Positions 9,725 to 19,066 of a DNA stretch of 64,000 nt are shown here, piece after piece. A program made the position numbers and the translations under genes. Source of the DNA: Variovorax boronicumulans (GTDB lineage Bacteria > Pseudomonadota > Gammaproteobacteria > Burkholderiales > Burkholderiaceae_C); NCBI RefSeq assembly GCF_029892485.1, contig NZ_JARXVG010000004.1:465516-529515 (forward strand). The letters are read 5' to 3'. A model generated the notes under the pieces. The model saw only the letters and a program-made list of their open reading frames with translations. It had not been told where the DNA came from and did not search any database. Position 1 is the stretch's first letter; the number at the start of each line of letters is the position of its first letter.

Positions 9725-9733
9725 AGAACAGTC

Positions 9734-10708
9734 ATGCGCACCACGAAGACCATCGCGATCCTTGCCATGCCCGGCGTCCAGTTGCTGGACGTCTCCGGCC
9801 CACTCGACGTGTTCGCTGAAGCGAATGTGCAGGCGCGTACCGAGGCTTACAGGCTGCGCGTCATCGCGAGCCAGCCGGGCGCGATCCGCAGTTCATCGGG
9901 TGTGCGGCTCATGCCTGACGCCGTCATCGGCGAGGACATCGGCGAGCCAATCCACACGCTTCTCGTGGCCGGCATGCCGCATGCCGCGACCGCGGCGACC
10001 AACCTCGACGTGACCGCATGGCTGCGCAAGCTCGCTCCCAAGACGCGCCGTTTCGGCTCGGTCTGCAGCGGCGCCTTCGTGCTGGCGCAGGCGGGGTTGC
10101 TCAGCGGCAGGCGAGTCACGACGCACTGGGCGGTGGCCGATCAGTTGGCGCAGGCTTTCCCTGCGGTGCACGTCGATGCCGATGCCATCCACGTGCGAGA
10201 CGGCCGCCTGCGCACCGCAGCCGGCGTGACCGCGGGCCTCGACCTTTCGCTGGCGCTGGTGGAGGAAGACCTTGGCCGGGAAATCGCCATGAAGGTCGCC
10301 GCCCAGCTCGTGATGTTCTTCAAGCGCCCGGGTGGCCAGATGCAGTTCAGCCGCAAGGGCGAAGCCGCGCCCACCGGTCGATCGGCCTTGCAGGAGGTTC
10401 AGCGCTGGATCGTGGCAAACCCCGCGGAAGACCACAGCGTCGCCCACCTTGCCGGGCGCATGAGCCTGAGCCCACGCCACTTCGCACGGCTGTTCGCACA
10501 AGAGGTCGGGGCCACACCCGCGGCCTGGGTGGAAGGCATCCGCGTCTCCGCCGCACGCCGTCTGCTCGAGGCCGGCGATGCCGCACCGAAACAGGTGGCA
10601 GCCCAATGCGGATTTGCCGATGCCGACACGCTGCGGCGCGCATTCCAGCGCCAGGTCGGCATCACGCCGGCGGAGTACCGCAAGCGCTACGCGCACGCCG
10701 TCGGCTGA
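9734..10708 (+). CDS. GlxA-family transcriptional regulator (DJ-1/PfpI + AraC)
   Basis: The 324-residue protein has an N-terminal DJ-1/PfpI-like domain (about residues 5-175). It includes the nucleophile-elbow motif F-G-S-V-C-S-G-A-F near residue 108, followed by a conserved H-W. The C-terminal AraC-type double helix-turn-helix (about residues 225-320) has H-L-A-G-R-M-S-L-S-P-R-H-F-A-R-L-F and the F-A-D-A-D-T-L-R-R-A-F block. The longer open frame from 9536 runs through the intergenic region and the HD gene start, so ATG 9734 was chosen. GlxA-type proteins often regulate nitrogenous-compound catabolism; the divergent HD gene is its likely target. Confidence 0.88.
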   Translation: MRTTKTIAILAMPGVQLLDVSGPLDVFAEANVQARTEAYRLRVIASQPGAIRSSSGVRLMPDAVIGEDIGEPIHTLLVAGMPHAATAATNLDVTAWLRKLAPKTRRFGSVCSGAFVLAQAGLLSGRRVTTHWAVADQLAQAFPAVHVDADAIHVRDGRLRTAAGVTAGLDLSLALVEEDLGREIAMKVAAQLVMFFKRPGGQMQFSRKGEAAPTGRSALQEVQRWIVANPAEDHSVAHLAGRMSLSPRHFARLFAQEVGATPAAWVEGIRVSAARRLLEAGDAAPKQVAAQCGFADADTLRRAFQRQVGITPAEYRKRYAHAVG

Positions 10709-10728
10709 CGGCACGGCGAAGAAAGCGA

Positions 10729-11127
10729 TCAGTCCGGAATGACCGCCGTGACCTCGATCTCGACCTTCGCCCGATGCTCGACCAGCGCCGCCACCTGCAC
10801 GCAGGTCATCGCTGGAAAGTTGCGCCCCATCGCATCGCGATAGACCGGACCCAGCTCGGCCAACCGGCGGCTGTATTCGTCGCGGTCAGTCACATACCAG
10901 GTCATGCGGACCATGTGCTCCGGGCCCGCGCCGCCCGCGCGAAGCACCTCGGCGATGTTGCGCAGCGCCAAGCCGCACTGCTCGATGAAGTCGTCCGACT
11001 CGAATTGCTGCTGCGCATTCCAGCCGATCTGGCCACCGACGAACAGCATGGTGCCGCGCGCGGCCACGCCGTTCGCATAGCCCTTGGGAGGCAACCAGCC
11101 CTCGGGCTGCAGGAGTTTGTTGATCAT
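10729..11127 (-). CDS. RidA family enamine/imine deaminase
   Basis: The 132-residue protein belongs to the RidA/YjgF/UK114 family, which hydrolyses reactive enamines and imines. Family features are L-F-V-G-G-Q-I-G-W-N near residue 29 and the V-R-M-T-W-Y-V-T-D-R block near residue 75. The C-terminus is V-E-I-E-V-T-A-V-I-P. Its ATG overlaps the TGA of the CoA ligase (ATGA), so it is translationally coupled as the last gene of the aminobenzoyl-CoA operon. Inferred role: helping release ammonia from an enamine/imine intermediate formed after ring reduction. The substrate-binding arginine is not obvious in this copy. Confidence 0.88.
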   Translation of the reverse strand: MINKLLQPEGWLPPKGYANGVAARGTMLFVGGQIGWNAQQQFESDDFIEQCGLALRNIAEVLRAGGAGPEHMVRMTWYVTDRDEYSRRLAELGPVYRDAMGRNFPAMTCVQVAALVEHRAKVEIEVTAVIPD

Positions 11128-12746
11128 GGTGTGCTGTTGAGTTGTCTCAGTCTGAATCGCTGGAGCTTGCCGGTCTCGGTGCGCGGAAGCACCGTCACGA
11201 ACTCGATCTCCCGCGGGTATTTGAAGGGCGCGATGGTGGCCTTCACATGGTCCTGCAGCGCCTTCACGAGGGCTGCGTCGCCTTCGTTGCCGGGCTTGAG
11301 CACGCAGAAGGCCTTCACGATCATGCCGCGGTCGGCGTCGGGCTTGCCGATCACGCCGCATTCAGCCACCGCGGGGTGCTTGAGCAGCGCGTCCTCGACC
11401 TCCGGCCCACCGACGTTGTAGCCGGCGGTGATGATCATGTCGTCGGCGCGCGCCTGGTAGAAGAAGTAGCCGTCGTCGTCCTGCACGAAGGAATCGCCGG
11501 GGTAGTTCCAGCCGTTCTTCACGTAGTCGGTCTGGCGCGGATCGTCGAGGTAGCGGCAGCCGACAGGTCCTTGCAAGGCCAGCTTGCCGACTGTGCCGTG
11601 CGGCACCTCGTTGCCCTTGTCGTCCACCACCTTCGCGGTGAAGCCCGGCACCGCCTTGCCAACCGCGCCCTTGCGCACATCGTCGCCCGCGGCGGAGATG
11701 TAGATGTGAAACACCTCGGTGCCGCCGATGCCGTCGAGCATCTCGATGCCGGCTGCTTCCTTCCACAGCTGGCGCGTCGCATCCGGCAGCGCCTCGCCCG
11801 CACTCACGCTGATGCGCAGGCTCGGCATGCCGTGCTGCCGCACGAAAGGCGCCATCTGGCGATAGAACGTGGGCGCGGTGTAGCAGATGGTCGCGCCGAT
11901 CTCGTTGATGAGCTTCACGAGGCCTTCGGGGGTGAACGGCGCATCGGCGAAATACACGGACGCGCCGGCCCACATCGGAAACACGAGCAGCCCGCCAAGC
12001 CCGAAGGTGAAGGCCAGCGGCGGCGAGCCCACCACGATGTCGTCGCTGCGCGCCTTGAGCACGTGGCGCGGCCAGGTCTCGCACATCGCGAGCACGTCGC
12101 GGTGCGTGGTGACGGGAGCCTTGGGTTTGCCCGTCGTGCCCGATGTGAATGCGAGCAACGCGATGTCGTCGGCTGCGGTGGGGCATGCAGCGAACACGCC
12201 GCTCTTGCCGGCCGCGCGTGCGGAGAGCGAATCCTTTGCGTCCGGCTTGTTGAATGCGATCACCGTCGCAAGCACCGGATGCTCCTTTTGCGCCGTCGCC
12301 AATTCGTCGAGCAGACGACCGTCGCACAGCGCGGCCACGGGGCGCGCCTTCTCGATGATCTCGCCGAGCTCCTTCGCACGCAGCAGCGGCATCGTCGCCA
12401 CCGCGATCAAGCCGGCCTTCACCACTGCGAGCCAAGCGAGCGCCATCGCCACCGAGTTGCCGCCGCGCAGCAGCACGCGGTTGCCCGGCACGAGGCCGAG
12501 GTCTTCGATCAGCACCTGCGCGATGCGGTTGACCTCGACAACGGCCTGGTTGTACGTGAGCGTGCCGCCCGGCGAGCGCAGCATCGGCTTGTCGCCAAAA
12601 CCCTTGGCGTCGGCCTTGTCCAGCAGTTCCTCCACGAGGTTCAACTGGTCGGGCAGCTGCAACTCGGGCAGGTCATAGCGAAACACCGGCAACTGCTCGG
12701 CGGGCGGCAGGCGGTCGTGAACGAAGCGGTCGACTTGGGCAGACAC
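11124..12746 (-). CDS. Benzoate/2-aminobenzoate-type CoA ligase
   Basis: This 540-residue acyl-adenylate-forming enzyme activates an aromatic acid with ATP and CoA. The P-loop A-F-T-S-G-T-T-G-K-P-K-A lies near residue 192. The hinge region Y-Q-A-R-A-D-D-M-I-I-T-A-G-Y-N-V is near residue 430. The C-terminal catalytic lysine is in T-E-T-G-K-L-Q-R. The length and the G-Y-F-F-Y-Q-A-R-A-D-D motif fit the benzoate-CoA ligase family. The context, with a monooxygenase/reductase fusion and RidA, points to 2-aminobenzoate, though benzoate or salicylate cannot be excluded. It lies 5 bases after the acyl-CoA dehydrogenase gene. Confidence 0.88.
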   Translation of the reverse strand: MSAQVDRFVHDRLPPAEQLPVFRYDLPELQLPDQLNLVEELLDKADAKGFGDKPMLRSPGGTLTYNQAVVEVNRIAQVLIEDLGLVPGNRVLLRGGNSVAMALAWLAVVKAGLIAVATMPLLRAKELGEIIEKARPVAALCDGRLLDELATAQKEHPVLATVIAFNKPDAKDSLSARAAGKSGVFAACPTAADDIALLAFTSGTTGKPKAPVTTHRDVLAMCETWPRHVLKARSDDIVVGSPPLAFTFGLGGLLVFPMWAGASVYFADAPFTPEGLVKLINEIGATICYTAPTFYRQMAPFVRQHGMPSLRISVSAGEALPDATRQLWKEAAGIEMLDGIGGTEVFHIYISAAGDDVRKGAVGKAVPGFTAKVVDDKGNEVPHGTVGKLALQGPVGCRYLDDPRQTDYVKNGWNYPGDSFVQDDDGYFFYQARADDMIITAGYNVGGPEVEDALLKHPAVAECGVIGKPDADRGMIVKAFCVLKPGNEGDAALVKALQDHVKATIAPFKYPREIEFVTVLPRTETGKLQRFRLRQLNSTP

Positions 12747-12751
12747 GGTAT

Positions 12752-13945
12752 TTATCCCCGCAGAACGGATTTGCCAATGATCAGTTGTTGGACTTCCGTC
12801 GCGCCTTCGTAGATGCGCAGCGAGCGGATGTCGCGGTAGAGGCTTTCAATCTTCGTGCCAACCTTCACGCCGAGGCCGCCATGCATCTGCAATGCCATGT
12901 CGATCACGCGGCTCGCGTTCTCGGTGGCGCACATCTTGGCCATCGCCGCGGCTGCGGATACATCGCCCACGGCTGCTGCGCCACGTTGCTCGGCGTCGTC
13001 GCGCATCCATGCGGCGCGGTAGGTGAGCAGTGCGGCGCTGTCGATCAGCGCGGCCATCTCGCCGAGCTTGGCTTGCGTGAGCTGGAAGTCCGCGAGCGTC
13101 TGGCCGAACATGCGGCGGCTCTTCGCCTGCGCGATGGCTTCGGCCAGTGCGCGGCGTCCCATGCCGAGTGCAGCCGCGGCGACCGAGGCGCGAAAGATGT
13201 CTAGCGTGCGCATCGCAAGCTTGAAGCCGCCGTGGAGTTCGCCGAGCTGCGCAGTGCGCGGCACCACGCAGTTCTCGAAGCGCAGCGTGGCCAGCGGGTG
13301 AGGGGCCATCACGTCGATGTGCTCGGAAGTGTCGAGGCCGGGCGTGGTCGCATCGACGATGAACACCGTGATGCCGCGCGTGCCGCCCGTCGGATCGGTC
13401 TTTGCAAACACGCAATAGAAGTCGGCGATGCCGCCGTTGCTGATCCAGGTCTTCTGGCCATTCAGCAGCCAGCCATCGGCCGTCGGCTCGGCGCGCATGG
13501 CCATCGCGGCCACGTCCGAGCCCGCGTCGGGTTCGCTCAACGCGAAGGCTGCGATCTTGTCGCCCTTGCCGACTGCATTCAGATACTGCGATTGCTGCTC
13601 CGGCGTGCCCGCGAGCGTGATCGCACCGCTGCCCAGGCCCTGCATCGCAAAGGCGAAGTCGGCCAGCGGCGAGTGGTAGCCGAGCGTCTCGCGCAGCAGC
13701 ACCAGCGCGCGCGAATCGAGGCGCTCCAGCGCACCGCCCGCGCTGCCGGGCACGGCGTAACGCAGCCAGCCGCCGTCGCCGAGGCGCCGCACCCATTCGC
13801 GGCAAGCCGCGCGGTCATCGCGCTCGTCGATCTCCTGCGCTGCGCACCAGGGCAGCAGGTCACGCGCGAGCGAGCGATGGGCTTCGTCGAAGAACGGCAG
13901 CGCGAGGTGCGCCGTCGAAGGCGGTGCGGGGATCTTCGTCATCAT
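12752..13945 (-). CDS. Acyl-CoA dehydrogenase
   Basis: The 397-residue flavoprotein oxidises an acyl-CoA at C2-C3 and passes electrons to ETF. It has the family signatures A-L-S-E-P-D-A-G-S-D and G-Q-K-T-W-I-S-N-G-G. The C-terminal M-H-G-G-L-G-V block is followed by I-Y-E-G-A-T-E-V-Q, which holds the catalytic-base glutamate of the common type. ATG 13945 is preferred because GGGGA lies 8 bases before it; ATG 13942 and an upstream GTG at 13960 overlapping the previous gene are alternatives. Inferred role: a beta-oxidation step on the ring-reduced and cleaved product. Confidence 0.92.
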   Translation of the reverse strand: MMTKIPAPPSTAHLALPFFDEAHRSLARDLLPWCAAQEIDERDDRAACREWVRRLGDGGWLRYAVPGSAGGALERLDSRALVLLRETLGYHSPLADFAFAMQGLGSGAITLAGTPEQQSQYLNAVGKGDKIAAFALSEPDAGSDVAAMAMRAEPTADGWLLNGQKTWISNGGIADFYCVFAKTDPTGGTRGITVFIVDATTPGLDTSEHIDVMAPHPLATLRFENCVVPRTAQLGELHGGFKLAMRTLDIFRASVAAAALGMGRRALAEAIAQAKSRRMFGQTLADFQLTQAKLGEMAALIDSAALLTYRAAWMRDDAEQRGAAAVGDVSAAAAMAKMCATENASRVIDMALQMHGGLGVKVGTKIESLYRDIRSLRIYEGATEVQQLIIGKSVLRG

Positions 13946-13949
13946 GACT

Positions 13950-14804
13950 TCAGTCCCCACCGAACACGGGCTTGCGCTTGGCCGCGAAGGCTTCGTAGGC
14001 GCGCTTGAAGTCCTCGGTCTGCATGCAGATCGCCTGCGCCTGCGCTTCGGCCTCGATCGCCTGGTCGATGGTCATCGACCATTCCTGCGCCAGCATCGTC
14101 TTGGTCATGCCGTGCGCGAAGCTCGGGCCTTCGGCCAGTTCGCGCGCCATCCTGGTGGCGGCTTCGAGCAGTGCATCGCTTTCGTGCAGCGCATTGAAGA
14201 AGCCCCAGGCGTGGCCTTCCTGCGCCGTCATCGCGCGGCCGGTGAAAAGCAGCTCCGATGCACGGCCCTGCCCGATCACGCGCGGCAGCAGTGCGCACGC
14301 ACCCATGTCCGCACCAGCGAGGCCCACACGGGTGAAGAGGAATGCGGTGCGCGTGGCCGGCGAGCCGTAGCGCAGGTCGCAAGCCAGCGCGATCATCGCG
14401 CCGGCACCGGCGCACACACCGTCGATGGCGCCCACGATCGGTTGCGGGCACGCGCGAATCGCCTTCACCAGGTCGCCCGTCATGCGCGTGAACTCGAGCA
14501 GCTCGGGCATGCGCATGCCAGTGAGCGGGCCGATGATTTCGTGCACGTCACCGCCCGAGCAGAAGTTGCCGCCCGCGCCGGTGACCACGATCGCCTTCAC
14601 GTCGGTTGCGTAGTTCAACGCGCGGAACAGGTCGCGCAGTTCGGCGTACGAGTCGAAGGTCAGCGGATTCTTGCGTTCGGGACGGTTCAGCGTGACGGTG
14701 CCGACCCCGGCCTCGTAGCTCCATGCGAAGTGCTCGGCCTTGTAGGTTGCCTTCGCTTCGAATTGCGCGCGCATGGGATTGCCTGCGCCGATGTAGTGCT
14801 TCAT
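13950..14804 (-). CDS. Enoyl-CoA hydratase/isomerase family protein
   Basis: The 284-residue crotonase-fold protein has the oxyanion-hole motifs [11 protein letters not shown] near residue 76 and the [12 protein letters not shown] block near residue 122. A cap region [11 protein letters not shown] follows. It probably hydrates an enoyl-CoA or opens the reduced ring by hydrolysis in the aminobenzoyl-CoA route; the exact step cannot be read from sequence. It overlaps the marR stop by ATGA. The N-terminal extension of about 25 residues is typical of the aromatic-degradation members. Confidence 0.88.
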   Translation of the reverse strand: MKHYIGAGNPMRAQFEAKATYKAEHFAWSYEAGVGTVTLNRPERKNPLTFDSYAELRDLFRALNYATDVKAIVVTGAGGNFCSGGDVHEIIGPLTGMRMPELLEFTRMTGDLVKAIRACPQPIVGAIDGVCAGAGAMIALACDLRYGSPATRTAFLFTRVGLAGADMGACALLPRVIGQGRASELLFTGRAMTAQEGHAWGFFNALHESDALLEAATRMARELAEGPSFAHGMTKTMLAQEWSMTIDQAIEAEAQAQAICMQTEDFKRAYEAFAAKRKPVFGGD

Positions 14805-15280
14805 TCGGTCTCCGCCATCGATTGGTTGTGTGAGTGTTGCTTGACCTTGCCGAGCAGCTTGTGCAGCTGCGCGATCTCTTTGCTGCTGAGGCCCGCGAAG
14901 GCCCCGACGATCCAGTCTTCGTGCTGCTGCGCCATCTCGTGGAAGAGCTTGCGGCCGCGCGCGGTGAGCCGCACGCGCCAGGCGCGGCGATCGCCTTCGA
15001 CGTTGATGCGCTCGACCAGCCCTTCGGTCACGAGCTGGTCGGTGATGCCCGTGACGTTGCCGCCCGTCACCATCATCCGGCGCGAGAGTTCGTTCATCTT
15101 CAACCCGTCGGGCGAGCGCTCGAGTTGCGACATCAGGTCGAAGCGCGGCAGCGTGGTGGCGAACTGGGCGCGCAATTCATTGCGCACCTGCTTCTCGATC
15201 AGCTGGGTGCAGGTGAGCAACCGCAGCCAGAGCCTCAAGGCTTCGGGGTGTTCGCTGTGCGCGCGCGCTTCGAGGTCCAT
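14801..15280 (-). CDS. MarR family transcriptional regulator
   Basis: The 159-residue winged-helix regulator has a recognition helix in [16 protein letters not shown]. The wing is [13 protein letters not shown] near residue 98. It starts one base after the stop of the monooxygenase/reductase gene and ends by ATGA overlap with the hydratase, so it is expressed from the operon it presumably represses. An aromatic CoA-thioester is the likely inducer, by analogy with related aromatic clusters. Confidence 0.9.
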   Translation of the reverse strand: MDLEARAHSEHPEALRLWLRLLTCTQLIEKQVRNELRAQFATTLPRFDLMSQLERSPDGLKMNELSRRMMVTGGNVTGITDQLVTEGLVERINVEGDRRAWRVRLTARGRKLFHEMAQQHEDWIVGAFAGLSSKEIAQLHKLLGKVKQHSHNQSMAETE

Positions 15281-15281
15281 G

Positions 15282-17666
15282 TCAGTGTGTCTCCTCGGGG
15301 TTCGGTGCGGCGGCCATCGCGGCGTTGGCCGCGGCGATCTGCTGCTGCTTGGCGATCTCGCGGTACATCTGGTCGCGGCCGCTCAGGTATTGCTTGGGCC
15401 AGTCGACATCGCGGCTCTGCAGCTTGGCCGCTTCGTGCAGCGTCCATGCGGGGTCCGCGAGGTGCGGGCGCGCGATGGCGCAGAGGTCGGCGCGGCCGGC
15501 CGCGATGATGCTGTTGGCCTGGTCCGCCTCGGTGATCGCGCCCACCGCGATGGTCGCGATGCCGACCTCGTTGCGGATGCGGTCGGAGAACGGCGTCTGG
15601 TACATGCGGCCATACACCGGCTTGGCGGCGCGCGTGGTCTGTCCTGACGACACGTCGATGAAATCGGCACCGGCTTCCTTGAAGAGTCGCGCGACGATGA
15701 CGGCATCCGCGTCGGTGTTGCCGCCGGGTGCCCAGTCGTGCGCGGAGATGCGCACGCTCATCGGCTTGTCCTGCGGCCACACGGCGCGCATCGCGCGGAA
15801 CACTTCCAGCGGATAGCGGCAGCGCGCCTCGATATCGCCGCCGTATTCGTCGGTGCGCTGGTTCGTGAGCGGGCTGATGAAGGCCGACAGCAGGTAGCCG
15901 TGCGCGCAGTGCAGTTCGACCCAGTCGAAGCCGCATTCGGCGGCGCGGCGGGTGGAGTCCACGAACTGGTCGCGCAGCGTGTCCATCTGGTCGCGCGTGA
16001 TTGCGGCCGGCAGCTGGTTCTGCTCGCCGTAGGGCAATGCGCTGGCGCCGAGCACCGGCCAGTTGCCGTCTTCGAGCGGCTCGTCGGTGCCCTCCCAGCC
16101 CACGCGCGTGGAGCCCTTGGGTCCGCTGTGGCCGAGTTGCATCGCGATCTTCGCGCTCGACTGGGTGTGCACGAAATCGACGATGCGCTTGAAGGCCGCT
16201 TGCTGCGTGTCGTTGTAGAGGCCGGTGCAGGCGGGGGTGATGCGGCCTTCGGGCGTCGGGCTCGTCATTTCGACGAACACCATCGCCGCGCCGCCGAGCG
16301 CGCGTGCGCCCAGGTGGACCAGCAGGAAATCCTGCGGCACGCCGTCGACCGCACTGTAGGTCGCCATCGGCGAGACCAGGATGCGGTTCTTCAGCGTGAG
16401 GCCGCGCACCTTGTAGGGCATGAGCATCGGCGCCATCGCCTTGCCGCCCGCGAGCCATTGCTCGTAGCCGCCGAGCCATTGCGTGTCGCGCACGCGCAGG
16501 TTCTCGTGGCTGATGCGCTGCGAGCGGGTGAGCAGCGAGTAGGCGAACTGCTCGATCTGCATGCCGGTGTAGCGCGGCACGTTCTCGAACCACTCGGTGG
16601 AATTGCGCGCGGCATTCTGGATCTTCAGCACCTCGACGCTGCGGCGTGCTTCATAACCTTCGAGCACATGGTCGAGCGTGCCGCCCTGCTCGAATTCGTT
16701 CGCGAGGTCGATCGCGTCTTCGAGCGCGAGCTTGGTGCCCGAGCCGATGGAGAAGTGCGCCGTGTGCGCCGCATCGCCCATCAACACCACGGGCACCGAA
16801 CGGCCTTCGACGTCGATGCGGTGCGTCCAGCGTTCGCACACCACGCGCGGAAAGCGGATCCAGTTGGCCGAGCCGCGCAGGTGCGTGGCGTTGCTGATCA
16901 GCGCGTGGCCGCCCAGGTACCTGGCGAACAGCTTCTCGCAGAAGGCGATGGCTTCTGGCTGCTCCATCTGGTCGAGGCCGTGGGCCTTCCACACGGCTTC
17001 GGGCGTCTCGACGATGAAGGTCGAGGTCTTGTCGTCGAACTGGTAGGCGTGCGCCTGGAACCAGCCGTGCTCGGTCTGTTCGAAGGCGAAGGTGAAGGCG
17101 TCGAAGGTCTGATGCGTGCCCAGCCACACGAAGCGGCAGTTGCGCAGGTCGACGTCGGGCTTGAACACATCGGCGTAGCGCTGGCGGATGCGGCTGTTGA
17201 GACCGTCGCTCGCGATCACGAGGTCGGCCTTGTATTGCGCGGCGATCGCTTGGTCATCCGTCGCGTCGGTTTCGAACACGAGGTCCACGCCGAGCGCGAG
17301 GCAGCGCTCCTGCAGGATGTTCAGGAGGCGCTTGCGTCCGATGCCGCAGAAGCCGTGGCCGCCCGAGCGCACCTGGCGGCCCTTGAAGAAGACCTGGATG
17401 TCGTCCCAGTGATGGAACTCGTTGCCGATCAGCGCCGCGGTGTCGGCATCGGCGGCCTTGAGGTTGCCCAGCGTCTGGTCGCTCAGCACCACGCCCCAGC
17501 CGAAGGTGTCGAACGGCCGGTTGCGCTCCACCACCGTGATCTGTAGCGCGGGGTTGCGCGCCTTCATCAAGAGCGCGAAATACAGGCCTGCCGGACCGCC
17601 GCCGATGCACAGGATGCGCTGGAGGTCCGAGGCGGGAGCGGATTTGGCCGGGCTGATGCTGTTCAT
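15282..17666 (-). CDS. 2-aminobenzoyl-CoA monooxygenase/reductase-type fusion (also annotated salicylyl-CoA 5-hydroxylase/oxidoreductase)
   Basis: The 794-residue two-domain flavoprotein has an N-terminal group A flavin monooxygenase with the FAD motif [10 protein letters not shown] at about residues 20-29 and a second FAD motif G-D-A-A-H-T-A-H-F near residue 300. From about residue 410 it is an Old Yellow Enzyme domain, with S-P-M-A-T-Y-S-A, the [17 protein letters not shown] signature and Y-G-G-D. The Azoarcus evansii enzyme of this architecture hydroxylates and then reduces 2-aminobenzoyl-CoA. ATG 17666 lies 8 bases from the predicted -10, so the message may be nearly leaderless. The upstream in-frame extension to 17762 crosses the promoter and was rejected. 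Confidence 0.9.
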   Translation of the reverse strand: MNSISPAKSAPASDLQRILCIGGGPAGLYFALLMKARNPALQITVVERNRPFDTFGWGVVLSDQTLGNLKAADADTAALIGNEFHHWDDIQVFFKGRQVRSGGHGFCGIGRKRLLNILQERCLALGVDLVFETDATDDQAIAAQYKADLVIASDGLNSRIRQRYADVFKPDVDLRNCRFVWLGTHQTFDAFTFAFEQTEHGWFQAHAYQFDDKTSTFIVETPEAVWKAHGLDQMEQPEAIAFCEKLFARYLGGHALISNATHLRGSANWIRFPRVVCERWTHRIDVEGRSVPVVLMGDAAHTAHFSIGSGTKLALEDAIDLANEFEQGGTLDHVLEGYEARRSVEVLKIQNAARNSTEWFENVPRYTGMQIEQFAYSLLTRSQRISHENLRVRDTQWLGGYEQWLAGGKAMAPMLMPYKVRGLTLKNRILVSPMATYSAVDGVPQDFLLVHLGARALGGAAMVFVEMTSPTPEGRITPACTGLYNDTQQAAFKRIVDFVHTQSSAKIAMQLGHSGPKGSTRVGWEGTDEPLEDGNWPVLGASALPYGEQNQLPAAITRDQMDTLRDQFVDSTRRAAECGFDWVELHCAHGYLLSAFISPLTNQRTDEYGGDIEARCRYPLEVFRAMRAVWPQDKPMSVRISAHDWAPGGNTDADAVIVARLFKEAGADFIDVSSGQTTRAAKPVYGRMYQTPFSDRIRNEVGIATIAVGAITEADQANSIIAAGRADLCAIARPHLADPAWTLHEAAKLQSRDVDWPKQYLSGRDQMYREIAKQQQIAAANAAMAAAPNPEETH

Positions 17667-17674
17667 GGTTGAAT

Positions 17675-17702
17675 AGTTTAGACATAAACAATCTACTGTC
17701 AA
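17675..17702 (-). promoter_or_regulatory. Sigma-70 promoter with MarR-type operator for the aminobenzoyl-CoA operon
   Basis: On the minus strand a perfect TTGACA (17702-17697) is followed after 16 bases by TAAACT (17680-17675). The spacer and -10 contain the perfect inverted repeat GTTTA-tgtc-TAAAC (17689-17676), placed where a bound MarR dimer would block polymerase. The start codon is at 17666, so little or no 5' leader is expected. Confidence 0.7.
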
Positions 17703-17773
17703 TGCTGGTTTCGTAACGGGGCCCGAGGGGGCTGGTGCCGGTAGTGATGCAAACACTTGCAAAAATCAATACC

Positions 17774-19054
17774 ATGGGCCCCATGCAAAACTTGATACCC
17801 AAGATCGAGTCGCAGCTGGCTTCGCTGCCTGTCCCCATCGCGCTGGAACTGCCGGATGGCCGGCGCGTTGCCCAGGCGGGGGCCCGCGTCACGCTGGCTT
17901 TCAAGGAGTGGGCGGTGCTGGCCAAGCTGGCCGCCCGGCAGGTGGGGGCCATCGGAGAGGCCTATGTCGAGGGCAAGGTGCAGATCGAAGGCGCCATGCG
18001 CGACCTGATCGACGCCACCGTCGGCATGCTGCCCGGCAACCCGGCCGAAACCGACACCGGCTGGTGGAGCCGCCTGCAGCACCGCGCCAAGTCGCATGGC
18101 GCGCATTCGCTGCGCAAGGATGCGGCGCAGATCGAGTTCCACTACGACGTCTCCGACGACTTCTACGCGCTGTGGCTCGATGCGCGCCGCGTCTATTCAT
18201 GCGCCTACTTCCGCACGCCCGACCTCACGTTGGCAGAGGCGCAGGAAGCCAAGCTTGACCACATTTGCCGCAAGTTGATGCTGCAGCCGGGCGAGCGCTA
18301 TCTCGACATTGGCTCCGGCTGGGGCGCGCTGCTCCTGTGGGCTGCGGAGCACTACGGGGTCGATGCCACCGGCATCACGCTGTCGAAGAACCAGCATGCA
18401 TACGTGCAGCGTCTCATCGAAGAGAAGGGCCTGCAGGGCCGCGTGCGCGTCGAGCTGCGCGACTACCGCGAGCTCTCGGCCGACCAGCCCTTCGACAAGA
18501 TCTCCTCGGTCGGCATGTTCGAGCATGTGGGCGCGGCCAACATGCCGACCTACTTCCGCAAGATCCATGCGCTGCTCAAGCCCGGCGGCCTGGTCATGAA
18601 CCACGGCATCACCTCGGGCGAGCTCAACTACCGCCAGCTCGGCGCGGGCATGGGCGACTTCATCGAGAAGTACATCTTTCCCGGCGGCGAGTTGCTGCAC
18701 GTCACGCACGTGCTGCGCGAGACGGCGGCGGCCGGCCTGGAGATGGTCGATACCGAGAGCCTGCGCCCGCACTATGCGCGCACGCTCTGGGCCTGGTCCG
18801 ACGCGCTCGAAGCGCAGCTCGACGCGGCGCTCGAAGTGCTGCAGCGCAACGGCGGCCGCCAGGCCGAGAACGCCGAGCGCGTGCTGCGCGCCTACCGCCT
18901 GTACCTCGCCGGCTCGGCCATGAGTTTCGAGCAGGGATGGATCTCCCTGCACCAGATGTTGTCGACAAAGCCTGACGGCAATGTAGGGCGCGCGGGCGTC
19001 TTGCGCGGCGCGCAATCGGTGTACCCTTTTGCCCGTGACTACATCTACAAGTGA
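17774..19054 (+). CDS. Cyclopropane-fatty-acyl-phospholipid synthase family methyltransferase
   Basis: This is a SAM-dependent methyltransferase of about 426 residues, acting on unsaturated acyl chains of membrane phospholipids if it follows its family. SAM motif I is Y-L-D-I-G-S-G-W-G-A near residue 175. Other Cfa features are G-I-T-L-S-K-N-Q, G-M-F-E-H-V-G and Y-I-F-P-G-G-E-L. The start is uncertain: ATG 17774 or 17783 fit the typical M-Q-N-L-I-P N-terminus, while GTG 17735 or ATG 17747 would add residues. It is divergent from the aminobenzoyl-CoA operon. A DUF1840 gene follows after 12 bases. Confidence 0.88.
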   Translation: MGPMQNLIPKIESQLASLPVPIALELPDGRRVAQAGARVTLAFKEWAVLAKLAARQVGAIGEAYVEGKVQIEGAMRDLIDATVGMLPGNPAETDTGWWSRLQHRAKSHGAHSLRKDAAQIEFHYDVSDDFYALWLDARRVYSCAYFRTPDLTLAEAQEAKLDHICRKLMLQPGERYLDIGSGWGALLLWAAEHYGVDATGITLSKNQHAYVQRLIEEKGLQGRVRVELRDYRELSADQPFDKISSVGMFEHVGAANMPTYFRKIHALLKPGGLVMNHGITSGELNYRQLGAGMGDFIEKYIFPGGELLHVTHVLRETAAAGLEMVDTESLRPHYARTLWAWSDALEAQLDAALEVLQRNGGRQAENAERVLRAYRLYLAGSAMSFEQGWISLHQMLSTKPDGNVGRAGVLRGAQSVYPFARDYIYK

Positions 19055-19066
19055 GTGAAAAAAACC

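Noticed and set aside
17667..17762. Upstream start for the aminobenzoyl-CoA monooxygenase/reductase
   Set aside because: The extra 32 residues would be translated across the predicted promoter and operator and do not resemble the family N-terminus.
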